Source: Flavobacterium sp. K5-23 (GTDB taxonomy: Bacteria; Bacteroidota; Bacteroidia; Flavobacteriales; Flavobacteriaceae). Taken from it: a stretch of DNA of 64,000 bases. The notes under the pieces are model-generated. The model was not told the origin of the DNA and did no database searches. It saw only the letters and a program-made list of their open reading frames with translations. Every line of letters starts with the position of its first letter. The first letter of the stretch is position 1. The translations under genes were made by a program, and so were the position numbers. This document shows, one piece after another, positions 45,483-55,386 of the stretch. The DNA lies in assembly GCF_023278045.1 (NCBI RefSeq), contig NZ_CP056783.1, forward strand, positions 2,451,501 to 2,515,500, in the 5' to 3' direction.

Positions 45483-45815
45483 TTTAAGATATAAATAATT
45501 GGTTAAAAAATGAGGTGTAAAGTTTATACCAAAAATCAAAGTTATTGATTTTTAGTTTATTAATTGCTATATAAGACATTGTTAAACAAGTTGTTGAGTT
45601 TAAAAATAAAAAATGGTTACAAGTAGATTTTGGATATAATAATCCAATAGTAAATAATTGAAATTTCAAAATAGAATATAGAAAAAATGAATAAAAATAG
45701 AACGAAACAGTCGTTGGGTACTATATAGATAGTATCCGTACTTCGGGAGAAGCCGTAGGTCTGTTTATCCGTGAGATAGAAGTTATATTTACACTTGTAT
45801 TATTCATTGGTACAA
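45483..45815 (-). promoter_or_regulatory. Long leader of the arginine/proline operon, possible attenuator
   Basis: The predicted mRNA leader is about 325 bases. After the small ORF come a hairpin spanning its stop codon (minus strand GG-A-TACTAT-CTAT-ATAGTA-CC, about 45716-45738), then AACGA-CTGTT-TCGTT (about 45699-45713) followed by the T-rich tract CTATTTTTATTCATTTTTT. Further down are TTGGAT/ATCCAA and AAAAATCA/TGATTTTT stems. This layout would suit transcription attenuation; no known riboswitch class is recognised. Confidence 0.4.
45721..45807 (-). CDS. 28-codon leader peptide with three arginine codons
   Basis: An ATG at 45807 opens a frame of 28 codons ending with TAG at 45721-45723. 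It starts MNNTSVNITS, contains SISRINRPTASPEVR and ends ILSI. Arginines are residues 13, 16 and 24, encoded CGG, AGA, CGG. The ATG lies five bases after a perfect -7 box, so translation would be leaderless. The arginine operon's first gene starts 238 bases further on with nothing between. Comparison with other flavobacteria would decide whether it is a conserved sensing peptide. Confidence 0.5.
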   Translation of the reverse strand: MNNTSVNITSISRINRPTASPEVRILSI

Positions 45816-45840
45816 ATGTACACTAATTTTTGATTCACAA
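45813..45840 (-). promoter_or_regulatory. Promoter of the arginine/proline operon
   Basis: On the minus strand, TTG (45838-45840), a 17-base spacer and TACATTTG (45813-45820), both elements matching the flavobacterial consensus. It follows the terminator of the preceding lipoprotein gene (45901-45936) and is the only good promoter I see before the operon. Confidence 0.65.
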
Positions 45841-45900
45841 TATCAAATTGATGTTTTGTAACAAAATCATCAGTCAGTGTTATTTTTTATAACAAACAAA

Positions 45901-45936
45901 AACTCCTCCAAAAAAAATGTTTTTCAAGGAGGAGTT
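45901..45936 (-). terminator. Terminator after the lipoprotein gene
   Basis: Perfect stem AACTCCTCC (45901-45909) with GGAGGAGTT (45928-45936), and a T-run on the minus strand. Confidence 0.82.
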
Positions 45937-45958
45937 CAATGCTATATGGGATTGTTTA

Positions 45959-47149
45959 TTAGTTTCTAAATTTATTTCGACTAATAATATCTTTTAATTT
46001 TAATTTTAAATCTTCTCCAGTATCATAAACCATTTGTTCATTAGAAGGAAATGGAACAGCTCTTCTATCAAAATTAGAGTAATAAGAATCATCAGAAGCA
46101 CGTTTGTCTCCTTTATAAGTGGCATACATATTTTCAAAAACAAACTCCGTTGTCAGTGGAAAAGATTCTAATAATTGATTATTTTTAAAATTCACATAAT
46201 CGACTTTAGCGTTAATTTGACACGCCTTAAACTGATTGAATTCATAAATGCTAACGCGAATGGTTTTGAAATTATCTACTTTAATAGCGTTACCGAGGCT
46301 GTCTTTTATCACTTTTCCTTTGCTGTCAACAAGTGTTTTTACTCCGTCCTTTATTTGTTTTTCCTTGATGAATTCTTTCTCTTTAATTTGCTCAGGGGAG
46401 ATATTAATTTGTCTGAAATTAACAATCAATCCATAATCATATTTTGTCCCTTTTTGTAAGCTGCTATGATAAACGGTCCATTTGTCATTTAAACCGAAAG
46501 TACTAAAATCTAAAAGATCATTTTCTAAACCAACAGGGATTACCATATTCGTTTCGTTTTTCATAGATACGTTAACGAAATCAGTTCCCTTGAATTGAGC
46601 CTCGTCCATCAATTTTAAAACATCTCTATAGTTTGGATTAATTTTATTTAAGTAAACTAGATCATCGTACGCTTTTCTATAATCCATTTTATTATTGGAA
46701 GATAATAAAGTTTTGGTGTTGGCATACAGGTATTTTGACAATGTATTTTTACTATCAATTATCTGACTGTTATAATTGTTAAAAGGGAATTTAGCATTTC
46801 GACCTTCCTTCATCAATTTTAATGGCAATAGTGGAGTAATTAATTCCTGACGGTTGTTTAATTGCAAATAAAGATTGTAAATTTTTTCAGAATTTGCAGG
46901 ATTGCCGTCTTGTGTCAATAAATTTAATGAGTTCAAATCTCTTTCTTTCGCTTTTGCAAATGCTTCTTCGAGAAGGTATATATAATCTTGTTTTCCTTTT
47001 TTGTCTTTATTGGAACGTAAATTTGACACAGCATTATCAATAGCTTCATCATAATTTCCTGAAGTCAACATATTACGGGTTTGTTTTACACCGCAAGAAA
47101 GAATAAGTACAATTAAAGAGAGTAGGAGTATAGTTTTTTTCATATTCAT
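45959..47149 (-). CDS. Lipoprotein, function unknown
   Basis: A 396-residue protein (394 if the second ATG at 47143 is used). The signal peptide and lipobox are in LLLSLIVLILSCG, so it should be lipid-anchored after cleavage before the Cys. Residues about 25-110 look like helical TPR-type repeats (SGNYDEAIDNAVSNL, YLLEEAFAKAKERD), and the remainder is mixed with many beta strands. I recognise no named family. It has its own promoter and terminator and is not part of the arginine operon. Confidence 0.72.
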   Translation of the reverse strand: MNMKKTILLLSLIVLILSCGVKQTRNMLTSGNYDEAIDNAVSNLRSNKDKKGKQDYIYLLEEAFAKAKERDLNSLNLLTQDGNPANSEKIYNLYLQLNNRQELITPLLPLKLMKEGRNAKFPFNNYNSQIIDSKNTLSKYLYANTKTLLSSNNKMDYRKAYDDLVYLNKINPNYRDVLKLMDEAQFKGTDFVNVSMKNETNMVIPVGLENDLLDFSTFGLNDKWTVYHSSLQKGTKYDYGLIVNFRQINISPEQIKEKEFIKEKQIKDGVKTLVDSKGKVIKDSLGNAIKVDNFKTIRVSIYEFNQFKACQINAKVDYVNFKNNQLLESFPLTTEFVFENMYATYKGDKRASDDSYYSNFDRRAVPFPSNEQMVYDTGEDLKLKLKDIISRNKFRN

Positions 47150-47159
47150 TAAGTTTAAG

Positions 47160-47189
47160 CAAATATATTTTTTAAAACTTAAAATTCAA
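47160..47189 (-). promoter_or_regulatory. Promoter of the lipoprotein gene
   Basis: Minus strand TTG (47187-47189), 19-base spacer, TATATTTG (47160-47167). The -7 box ends 10 bases before ATG 47149, giving a leader of only a few bases. Confidence 0.65.
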
Positions 47190-47205
47190 TTATGATTCCA
47201 TAAAA

Positions 47206-47233
47206 AAACCATCAAACCTTAATTTGATGGTTT
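47206..47233 (-). terminator. Terminator after the sugar transporter
   Basis: Perfect 11-base stem AAACCATCAAA (47206-47216) with 47223-47233, followed by T7 on the minus strand. Confidence 0.85.
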
Positions 47234-47282
47234 AATATTCAAGTGTAATTGGTCTAATTTTAGTTGGTGACTTGAATTAAAA

Positions 47283-48719
47283 TTAATGTCCTCCAGCTAT
47301 TTTAGCATCAAAATTAATTCCTTGACTTTTAAGAATTCCGCTAACTTTCCAAGCATAAAACACTAAATAAAAGAAGCATAAAACGCCCACAATATAACTG
47401 TTTTGAATTCCGATACTTTCTGATACATATCCTTGAAGCCAACTTATAATTCCTCCACCCATAATCATCATAATAAGGAAACTACTTCCTTGACTGGTGT
47501 TTTTTCCTAATCCGCTTACCGCCAAAGTAAATATACAAGGCCAAAGTGTACTACAGAACAAACCAACACTTGTTATGGCATATACACTTACCATTCCACT
47601 TGTTGCCATTCCTATTACAAGTGCTACAATACCTAAAGATGAAAATATAAGCAACATTCTTGCGGGATTTCCTTTGCTTGTAATATCGGCAGCAATAAGT
47701 ACTAATATGATTAATCCATAAACATAAAAAGGAGTTAGATCGTGTTTCGCGATTGCATTTACAGCTAAGAACACTCCAAAAGCTAAATATGGAGCTAAAA
47801 AGCGCAATATTTTTCGCAAACTCAAATCGTTTGTAAATGCTTCAACAGCACCTGTCCAACGACCAATCATTAAACTCGCCCAATATAAAGAAATGTATGG
47901 AGCCACATCTTTTGTTAGAAAACCAAGGTTTGTCTCCATATAAGCAGGCAAATTACTTGCTGTTGAAACCTCTACACCTACATATACAAAGATTGCAATC
48001 ATTCCTAAAACTAATTGTGGATACTGCAATGCTGATTTTTTAGTAATTGCAGCATCATCAGCAACTTCAATTATTGTTTTTGGTTTGTCAGGTAAAGATG
48101 AAAATTTTAATAATATGGCAACTAGTAAGAAAGCCAATCCTAGTACTAAATAAGGAATCTTTACACTTTCAATACTCATATTAGTATTGCTGTTTGTATT
48201 AGTTCCAAAAATGGCAAAACTGACAATTAATGGACCAATAGTTGTTCCAAGATTGTTAATACCTCCAGCCATAGTAAGACGTTGAGATCCTGTGGTAATA
48301 GGACCTAAGGCAATGGCTAATGGATTTGCAACAGTTTGTTGTAATGAAAAACCCAATGCAACTATAAACAATCCCGATAACATCAATGGAAATGAACCCG
48401 TATTTGCCGCAGGGTAAAATAATAAAGTACCTAATGCAGAAATGGCTAATCCTAAAGCTAATCCATTTTTATACCCTATTTTATTTACTAAGTCTTCTTT
48501 TATAAGTACCGAAACTCCCATATATATTAAGGAACCAACAGTGTAAGCGATATAAAAGGCTAGAGATACAAGTTGACTTTCTCCTTGAGAAAGATCGAAT
48601 GCTTTTTTAAATACGGGAATTAAAATGTCATTACTGGCAGCAACAAACCCCCAAAAGAAGAATACGATAGCTAGGGGGATAAATTGCCCCCATTTTGTTT
48701 GTGAATTTTCTGAATTCAT
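47283..48719 (-). CDS. FucP-type sugar MFS transporter
   Basis: Inner-membrane sugar/proton symporter of the major facilitator superfamily, 478 residues with about 12 hydrophobic helices. The N-terminal helix FIPLAIVFFFWGFVAASNDILIPVFKKAFDLSQGESQLVSLAFY is characteristic of the FucP/glucose-galactose transporter group, with the conserved Trp, Asn-Asp and Gln. GWTGAVEAF-like RWTGAVEAF near residue 300 marks the second half. The sugar is not predictable. It stands alone; upstream lies a 21-base-period direct repeat that may be a regulator site. Confidence 0.9.
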   Translation of the reverse strand: MNSENSQTKWGQFIPLAIVFFFWGFVAASNDILIPVFKKAFDLSQGESQLVSLAFYIAYTVGSLIYMGVSVLIKEDLVNKIGYKNGLALGLAISALGTLLFYPAANTGSFPLMLSGLFIVALGFSLQQTVANPLAIALGPITTGSQRLTMAGGINNLGTTIGPLIVSFAIFGTNTNSNTNMSIESVKIPYLVLGLAFLLVAILLKFSSLPDKPKTIIEVADDAAITKKSALQYPQLVLGMIAIFVYVGVEVSTASNLPAYMETNLGFLTKDVAPYISLYWASLMIGRWTGAVEAFTNDLSLRKILRFLAPYLAFGVFLAVNAIAKHDLTPFYVYGLIILVLIAADITSKGNPARMLLIFSSLGIVALVIGMATSGMVSVYAITSVGLFCSTLWPCIFTLAVSGLGKNTSQGSSFLIMMIMGGGIISWLQGYVSESIGIQNSYIVGVLCFFYLVFYAWKVSGILKSQGINFDAKIAGGH

Positions 48720-48818
48720 AATTAATTAAATGGTTAATTTTTTGTTTTAGTTCAGGGTAAATATATTAGTTAAGTAAATAATAAAAAAATTATTACGTAC
48801 AAAAAATATACATTTTAA

Positions 48819-48848
48819 ACCAACAGTGTTATTTGTTCCACCAACAGT
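48819..48848 (-). promoter_or_regulatory. Direct repeat, candidate operator of the sugar transporter
   Basis: The nonamer ACCAACAGT (minus strand ACTGTTGGT) occurs at 48819-48827 and 48840-48848, 21 bases apart, i.e. two helical turns, about 100-130 bases before the transporter start. This is a typical arrangement for a dimeric activator or repressor. Confidence 0.4.
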
Positions 48849-49065
48849 TATTTTCCAAAGTAATTGCATAAATTAAAACTTGTTAGTTTTGGTTTAAGAA
48901 TGATGATCGTAATAAGAGTGTTTTTAAATTTAGATGAAGATTTAACTCTTGTTTGATACAGTGTCTTGATGCTTTTTAGAGATGTAATTATTAATTAGAT
49001 TTGATGATTTTTCCAGAATTTTATTTTAAAAGCATTTTAAACCTAACATAAGTTCAAGATAGTAA

Positions 49066-50730
<1,665 letters not shown>

Positions 50731-50752
50731 ATTGAGTTTCAAAAATAATATT

Positions 50753-50783
50753 AAACCCTGAGTACTAACTCAGGGTTTTTTTA
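50753..50783 (+). terminator. ABC-F terminator
   Basis: Perfect stem AAACCCTGAGT (50753-50763) with 50768-50778, four-base loop, and a T-run. Confidence 0.88.
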
Positions 50784-50861
50784 TACTTTTTAAATTTCAC
50801 CAAAGTCTTTGTTATCTTTTTAGTTCAGAATTAAAAAAAAGATGTGTTAAAATAGATAAAA

Positions 50862-50892
50862 TTGGTATAAATAAAAGAATAGAATATCTTTG
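50862..50892 (+). promoter_or_regulatory. Upstream promoter of pyrR-pyrB
   Basis: TTG (50862-50864), 20-base spacer, TATCTTTG (50885-50892). A second -7 box, TATATTTG (50980-50987), lies 24 bases before the pyrR ATG, so two start points are possible, with leaders of about 115 and 20 bases. Confidence 0.55.
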
Positions 50893-51011
50893 ACTAAACC
50901 AATTGTAGATTTCGATTAGAATTTAATAAATGATATTATTTTCGAGGTTTATAATATATAAATCATAAAACGGAATTTGTATATTTGCAAAACCAAACAC
51001 AACCCTTTACT

Positions 51012-51557
51012 ATGACCCAAAAAGTATTGCTCAATTCCAAAGAAGTCAATATCATTCTAAATCGTTTGGCTTGTCAGTTAATTGAAAAACACCTTGATTT
51101 TTCGGATACGGTTTTAGTTGGAATTCAGCCAAGAGGGACTTTCCTGGCGGAACGTCTAAAGGAATTATTAGAAAAAGAATACAACACACCCGAAATTACT
51201 ATAGGTTATTTAGATATCACCTTCTTCAGGGATGATTTCCGTAGAACCGATAAACCATTAGAAGCCAATAAAACCAAAATTAATTTTATTGTCGAAAATA
51301 AAAAAGTCATTTTTATTGATGATGTTTTATTTACCGGTAGAAGTATTCGGTCAGCCTTGACTGCAATACAGTCTTTTGGAAGACCTTCTGAAATAGAATT
51401 ACTGGTTTTAATCGACAGACGTTTTAGCCGTAATTTACCAATTCAGCCTGATTATAGAGGAAGACAGGTGGATGCTATAAACAACGAGAAAGTAAAAGTG
51501 AACTGGAAAGAAAATGAAGGGGAAGACGGTGTTTTTTTAATTAATAATAATCAATAA
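51012..51557 (+). CDS. pyrR: PyrR bifunctional regulator / uracil phosphoribosyltransferase
   Basis: Phosphoribosyltransferase-fold protein of 181 residues, starting at ATG 51012 (MTQKVLLNSKEVNIIL). The PRPP loop is VIFIDDVLFTGRSIRSAL, preceded by LVGIQPRGTFLAERL. In Bacillus it binds pyr mRNA to cause attenuation and also makes UMP from uracil. Here it precedes pyrB by six bases, so a link with pyrimidine synthesis is clear; I do not see the Bacillus-type RNA-binding loops in the leader. Regulation may therefore differ. Confidence 0.92.
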   Translation: MTQKVLLNSKEVNIILNRLACQLIEKHLDFSDTVLVGIQPRGTFLAERLKELLEKEYNTPEITIGYLDITFFRDDFRRTDKPLEANKTKINFIVENKKVIFIDDVLFTGRSIRSALTAIQSFGRPSEIELLVLIDRRFSRNLPIQPDYRGRQVDAINNEKVKVNWKENEGEDGVFLINNNQ

Positions 51558-51563
51558 ATAAAG

Positions 51564-52490
51564 ATGAGCGAACTAAGTGTAAATCATTTATTAGGAATAA
51601 AATACATTAACAAGAATGATATTGACCTTATTTTTGAAACCGCCGATCATTTTAAAGAGGTCATCAATCGTCCTATAAAGAAGGTGCCTTCCCTAAGGGA
51701 TATTACTATTGCCAACATATTTTTTGAAAATAGTACAAGGACTAAACTTTCTTTTGAATTAGCTCAAAAAAGATTATCAGCAGATGTTATTAGTTTTTCG
51801 GCAGCACAATCCTCAGTTAAAAAAGGAGAAACGCTAATAGATACGGTTAACAATATTCTTTCGATGAAAGTGGATATGGTGGTGATGCGTCATGCTAATC
51901 CCGGTGCTGCTTATTTTTTGTCTAAAAACGTTAAAGCTAGTATTGTAAATGCTGGGGACGGTGCACATGAACATCCAACTCAAGCTTTACTTGATAGTTA
52001 TTCGATTAGAGAAAGATTAGGAGATGTAGCCGGAAAAAAAGTGGTTATAGTGGGTGATATATTGCATTCGAGAGTGGCGCTTTCTAATATATATGCCTTG
52101 AAAATGCAGGGAGCTGAAGTGAAAGTTTGCGGGCCAAAAACCTTGATTCCTAGATATATTGAATCTTTGGGAGTTACAGTGGAACCTAATTTACGCAAAG
52201 CCCTTGAATGGTGTGATGTAGCCAATATGTTGCGTGTGCAAAATGAACGTCTTGATGTCAATTATTTTCCTTCAACTAGAGAATATGCTCAGCAATACGG
52301 ATTAGATAAAACTTTATTAGATTCACTGAATAAGGAAATCGTAATTATGCATCCAGGACCAATCAATAGAGGAGTAGAGATAACCTCTGAAGTAGCCGAC
52401 TCACAACAATCCGTGATTTTAAATCAGGTTGAAAATGGTGTGGCAATAAGAATGGCTGTAATCTATCTTTTAGCTTCAAAAATTCAATAA
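51564..52490 (+). CDS. pyrB: Aspartate carbamoyltransferase catalytic subunit
   Basis: Committed step of pyrimidine synthesis: carbamoyl phosphate plus aspartate to carbamoylaspartate. 308 residues. Marks: FFENSTRTKLSFELA (carbamoyl phosphate), GAHEHPTQALLD, and MHPGPINRGVEI near the C-terminus. No pyrI regulatory subunit gene follows, so it should be an unregulated trimer. It is co-transcribed with pyrR. Confidence 0.96.
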   Translation: MSELSVNHLLGIKYINKNDIDLIFETADHFKEVINRPIKKVPSLRDITIANIFFENSTRTKLSFELAQKRLSADVISFSAAQSSVKKGETLIDTVNNILSMKVDMVVMRHANPGAAYFLSKNVKASIVNAGDGAHEHPTQALLDSYSIRERLGDVAGKKVVIVGDILHSRVALSNIYALKMQGAEVKVCGPKTLIPRYIESLGVTVEPNLRKALEWCDVANMLRVQNERLDVNYFPSTREYAQQYGLDKTLLDSLNKEIVIMHPGPINRGVEITSEVADSQQSVILNQVENGVAIRMAVIYLLASKIQ

Positions 52491-52547
52491 TATTTTCAAA
52501 TAATACTTAGTTTATAAGAACTGAGGAATTCTAAAAATTAATAGGTT

Positions 52548-52880
52548 ATGAAAGTAGATCAAAAAGGACATACAACAACAATCAAAGATACTCAGGGGGA
52601 TTTATCTTCGTTTATAAGTAAAATTACCAGTCAGAGTATTACATTTGAAAAAACCAATTTGATTATTGATCTTTTACCTTATGATTCATTAAAAGTAACT
52701 GATATTAAATTATTTTCACCTCTTTCTAAACAATTTAATAAAGCCAAAAAATCATTTGTAATTGTTGTTTCAGATACTGATTTTAATGCGATTCCTGAAA
52801 GTTTAACGGTTGTCCCTTCTTTGCTTGAAGCTCATGATATTATTGAAATGGATGAGATTGAAAGAGATTTAGGCTTTTAG
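52548..52880 (+). CDS. Small STAS-like protein
   Basis: A 110-residue cytoplasmic protein (MKVDQKGHTTTIKDT... ending IERDLGF). The strand-helix pattern, with NLIIDLLPYDSLKVTDIKLFSPLSKQFNKAKKSFVIVV, resembles a STAS/anti-anti-sigma fold. It consistently precedes RNase Z genes in flavobacteria as far as I recall, and does so here with a 64-base gap. It is sometimes mislabelled ribonuclease Z. Function unknown. Confidence 0.75.
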   Translation: MKVDQKGHTTTIKDTQGDLSSFISKITSQSITFEKTNLIIDLLPYDSLKVTDIKLFSPLSKQFNKAKKSFVIVVSDTDFNAIPESLTVVPSLLEAHDIIEMDEIERDLGF

Positions 52881-52901
52881 AATAAAAGTATATCCCAATA
52901 A

Positions 52902-52938
52902 AGTTATGGGTTAAAAAACTAACTCATAACCCATAACT
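52902..52938. repeat. Inverted repeat directly before rnz
   Basis: Perfect 12-base arms AGTTATGGGTTA (52902-52913) and TAACCCATAACT (52927-52938). The hairpin ends six bases before the rnz ATG. Confidence 0.85.
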
Positions 52939-52944
52939 AAACGA

Positions 52945-53865
52945 ATGAAACTAACCATACTCGGTTGCTATGCTGCAACACCTCGTACTTTTACCAATCC
53001 AACTTCACAAATTTTAGATATAAAAAACAGATTGTTTCTTATAGATTGTGGAGAAGGAACACAAGTACAACTTCGTAAAAACAAAATAAAATTTTCTAAA
53101 ATTAACCATATCTTCATTTCACATTTACATGGAGATCACTTTTTTGGATTGATAGGTTTAATTTCTACATTTATGCTGCTAAATCGCACAACTGATTTAC
53201 ACATTTATGGGCCTAAAGGTATAAAGGAAATTATAATGCTTCAATTGAAATTATCTAATTCATGGACAAGTTACGGTTTGTATTTTCATGAATTAGTTTC
53301 AAAAGAGAGTGAAGTTATTTTTGAAGATGATAAAGTATTAGTTAAGACGATTCCTTTAAAACATCGTATATATACCAATGGTTTTCTTTTTCAGGAAAAG
53401 AAAGATAAAAGAAAGCTAAATGTTGATGCTGTGCAAACTTATGAAATTGAAGAATGCTACTTTCAAAACATTAAAAACGGAAAAGATATTGTACTTGACG
53501 ATGGTAGGGTTATTGAAAATGATAAATTAACGTTTGATCCCGTTGCTCCTATGAGTTACGCATTTTGTTCGGATACGGCGTATGATGAAAGTATTATTCC
53601 AACAATCAATGAGGTGGATGTTTTATACCATGAATCCACTTTTTTAGAGTCAGAATCTGCCTTGGCTAATAAAACGATGCATTCCACCGCTAAAGAAGCG
53701 GCTACTATAGCATTAAAAGCAAAAGTTAAAACATTAGTTTTAGGACATTATTCGACACGATATGAAAGCATAGATAAATTTAAGGAAGAAGCGATAAGTA
53801 TCTTTCCAGAAATCCTTCTAGCGAACGATGGTAAATCATTCGAATTTAAGAATGATAATTTTTAA
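52945..53865 (+). CDS. rnz: Ribonuclease Z
   Basis: Metallo-beta-lactamase-fold endonuclease that trims the 3' trailer of tRNA precursors. 306 residues, the short tRNase Z(S) form. The zinc motif is His60-x-His62-x-Asp64-His65 in SHLHGDHFFGL. Later ligands are in FCSDTAYDE and LGHYSTRY, and HESTFL is the family His-Glu segment. A perfect hairpin lies just before the start codon. pdxH follows after 32 bases. Confidence 0.95.
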   Translation: MKLTILGCYAATPRTFTNPTSQILDIKNRLFLIDCGEGTQVQLRKNKIKFSKINHIFISHLHGDHFFGLIGLISTFMLLNRTTDLHIYGPKGIKEIIMLQLKLSNSWTSYGLYFHELVSKESEVIFEDDKVLVKTIPLKHRIYTNGFLFQEKKDKRKLNVDAVQTYEIEECYFQNIKNGKDIVLDDGRVIENDKLTFDPVAPMSYAFCSDTAYDESIIPTINEVDVLYHESTFLESESALANKTMHSTAKEAATIALKAKVKTLVLGHYSTRYESIDKFKEEAISIFPEILLANDGKSFEFKNDNF

Positions 53866-53897
53866 AATTAGGCTATTATAATCTAACAATATAAAGA

Positions 53898-54542
53898 ATG
53901 GAAGATTTAAGTAATTATAGAAAATCATATGAAAAAAGCGAATTATTAGAATCTTCTATTCCAGAAGATCCAATTAACCTTTTTAACAGATGGTTTCATG
54001 AAGTGGAAGATTTTGGAGGCAATGAAGAAGTTAATGCTATGACAGTTGCTACAATTGGTTTAGATGGCTTTCCAAGGTCTCGTGTTGTTTTGTTGAAAAA
54101 ATATACAGAAGAAGGATTCATTTTTTATACCAATTATAATTCCGAGAAAGGGAAGGCTATTTCAAATAATCCAAAAATATGTCTGTCTTTTTTTTGGCAT
54201 AGTATGGAGAGACAAGTGATCATAAAAGGAATTGCTGAGAAGACATCCGAAATCACTTCTGATAATTATTTTGATTCAAGACCAGATGGGAGTAAATTAG
54301 GCGCAATTGTTTCTAATCAAAGTACTGTAGTTTCTTCAAGGTTATTTTTAGAAGACAATTTAAAACAATTAGAAAAGGAATTTGAAGGTAAAGTAATTGC
54401 AAGACCACAACATTGGGGAGGGTTTATTGTAAAACCTATAGAAGTTGAATTTTGGCAAGGAAGAGCCAATCGATTGCATGACAGAATTAGATACAGCTAT
54501 CAAGACGACTTTTCTTGGTCTATTGAACGATTAGCTCCATAA
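53898..54542 (+). CDS. pdxH: Pyridoxamine/pyridoxine 5'-phosphate oxidase
   Basis: FMN enzyme producing pyridoxal 5'-phosphate. 214 residues, normal. Marks: NAMTVATIGLDGFPRSRVVLLKKY, FYTNYNSEKGKAI, the middle block SRPDGSKLGAIVSNQS and the C-terminal FWQGRANRLHDRIRY. A terminator follows. It lies in the pyrB-rnz transcription direction with short gaps, so it is probably in the same unit. Confidence 0.96.
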   Translation: MEDLSNYRKSYEKSELLESSIPEDPINLFNRWFHEVEDFGGNEEVNAMTVATIGLDGFPRSRVVLLKKYTEEGFIFYTNYNSEKGKAISNNPKICLSFFWHSMERQVIIKGIAEKTSEITSDNYFDSRPDGSKLGAIVSNQSTVVSSRLFLEDNLKQLEKEFEGKVIARPQHWGGFIVKPIEVEFWQGRANRLHDRIRYSYQDDFSWSIERLAP

Positions 54543-54563
54543 TACGATTTATTATAAATTTTT

Positions 54564-54588
54564 AACCGCCTTTTGGCGGTTTTTTTTG
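54564..54588 (+). terminator. pdxH terminator
   Basis: Stem AACCGCC-TTTT-GGCGGTT followed by T7. Confidence 0.88.
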
Positions 54589-54831
54589 TTCTTAATTTTT
54601 TTTGTTATTAAAATATTATTAACATTAACTGAAATTCAAGTTAAAGAAATACAATTTTTAATCATATTGTAAGAAAAAAGTGTTTTATAATTAATTTTTG
54701 TGTAGTTCATCGATTAAATTAAGTTATTAAACGATAATAGATGTAAGTTTGAGAAAGAAACAAAAGCAATTTTGATTATTAATATTAAAGAAGTTTGCCC
54801 CACAATCTACTTTAAACTTAAACTACTTATT

Positions 54832-55335
54832 ATGAAAACAAATTTACTTAGAACAGTATTGTTCGTGGCTATGTTATGCACTTTGAATTCCTGTTCAGCA
54901 GATGCCTCAGAAGATACAACAGTAGAAGCGAAATCTCAAGTAGTTGTTAATTACGAATATAACTCTATTGAATTGGAAACAATGAGTATGATCAATGCTT
55001 ACAGGGTAAGTGTTGGATTAAATGAGCTAAAGCAAATAAATCATATATCTCATAAATCAGAGGAACATGATAATTATATGATTGCAAATAATGTTGTAAA
55101 TCACAATGATTTTGTTGCTCGATCAGAAAATATTATTAAGCTTCTAGGGGCTAAAACTGTAAGTGAAAATATAGCTTATAACTTTAGCACACCAGAATCG
55201 GTTGTAAAAGCTTGGCTAAACAGTCCTTCACACAAAGAAAACATTGTTGGTAATTTTACACATTTTGGAATTGCAATTAAAGAAAATCCTGCTAACGGTA
55301 AAAAATATTATACAAACATCTTCGCTAAAATATAA
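54832..55335 (+). CDS. CAP-domain (SCP/PR1-like) lipoprotein
   Basis: A 167-residue lipoprotein. ATG 54832 begins a signal peptide ending LCTLNSC with the lipid-anchored Cys21; the in-frame extension upstream is not signal-like. The CAP domain (about 45-165) has MSMINAYRVSVGLNELK, NHNDF with a conserved His, SENIAYNF with the conserved Glu, and VVKAWLNSPSHKENIVGNFTHFGIAI. Bacterial CAP proteins of this kind are extracytoplasmic, of unclear activity. A TAAGTTTG -7 box lies at 54744-54751. It has its own terminator. Confidence 0.88.
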   Translation: MKTNLLRTVLFVAMLCTLNSCSADASEDTTVEAKSQVVVNYEYNSIELETMSMINAYRVSVGLNELKQINHISHKSEEHDNYMIANNVVNHNDFVARSENIIKLLGAKTVSENIAYNFSTPESVVKAWLNSPSHKENIVGNFTHFGIAIKENPANGKKYYTNIFAKI

Positions 55336-55351
55336 TTTTAATTCCTATAAT

Positions 55352-55386
55352 AAGGCTGCCTTCTCACAAAGGCAGCCTTTTTTTTT
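55352..55386 (+). terminator. CAP lipoprotein terminator
   Basis: Perfect 11-base stem (55352-55362 with 55369-55379) followed by T9. Confidence 0.88.

Noticed and set aside
45484..45669. 61-codon minus-strand ORF upstream of the arginine-operon GNAT
   Set aside because: Low-complexity translation, no promoter or start context; it lies in the predicted operon leader, where the 28-codon ORF at the promoter is the better candidate.
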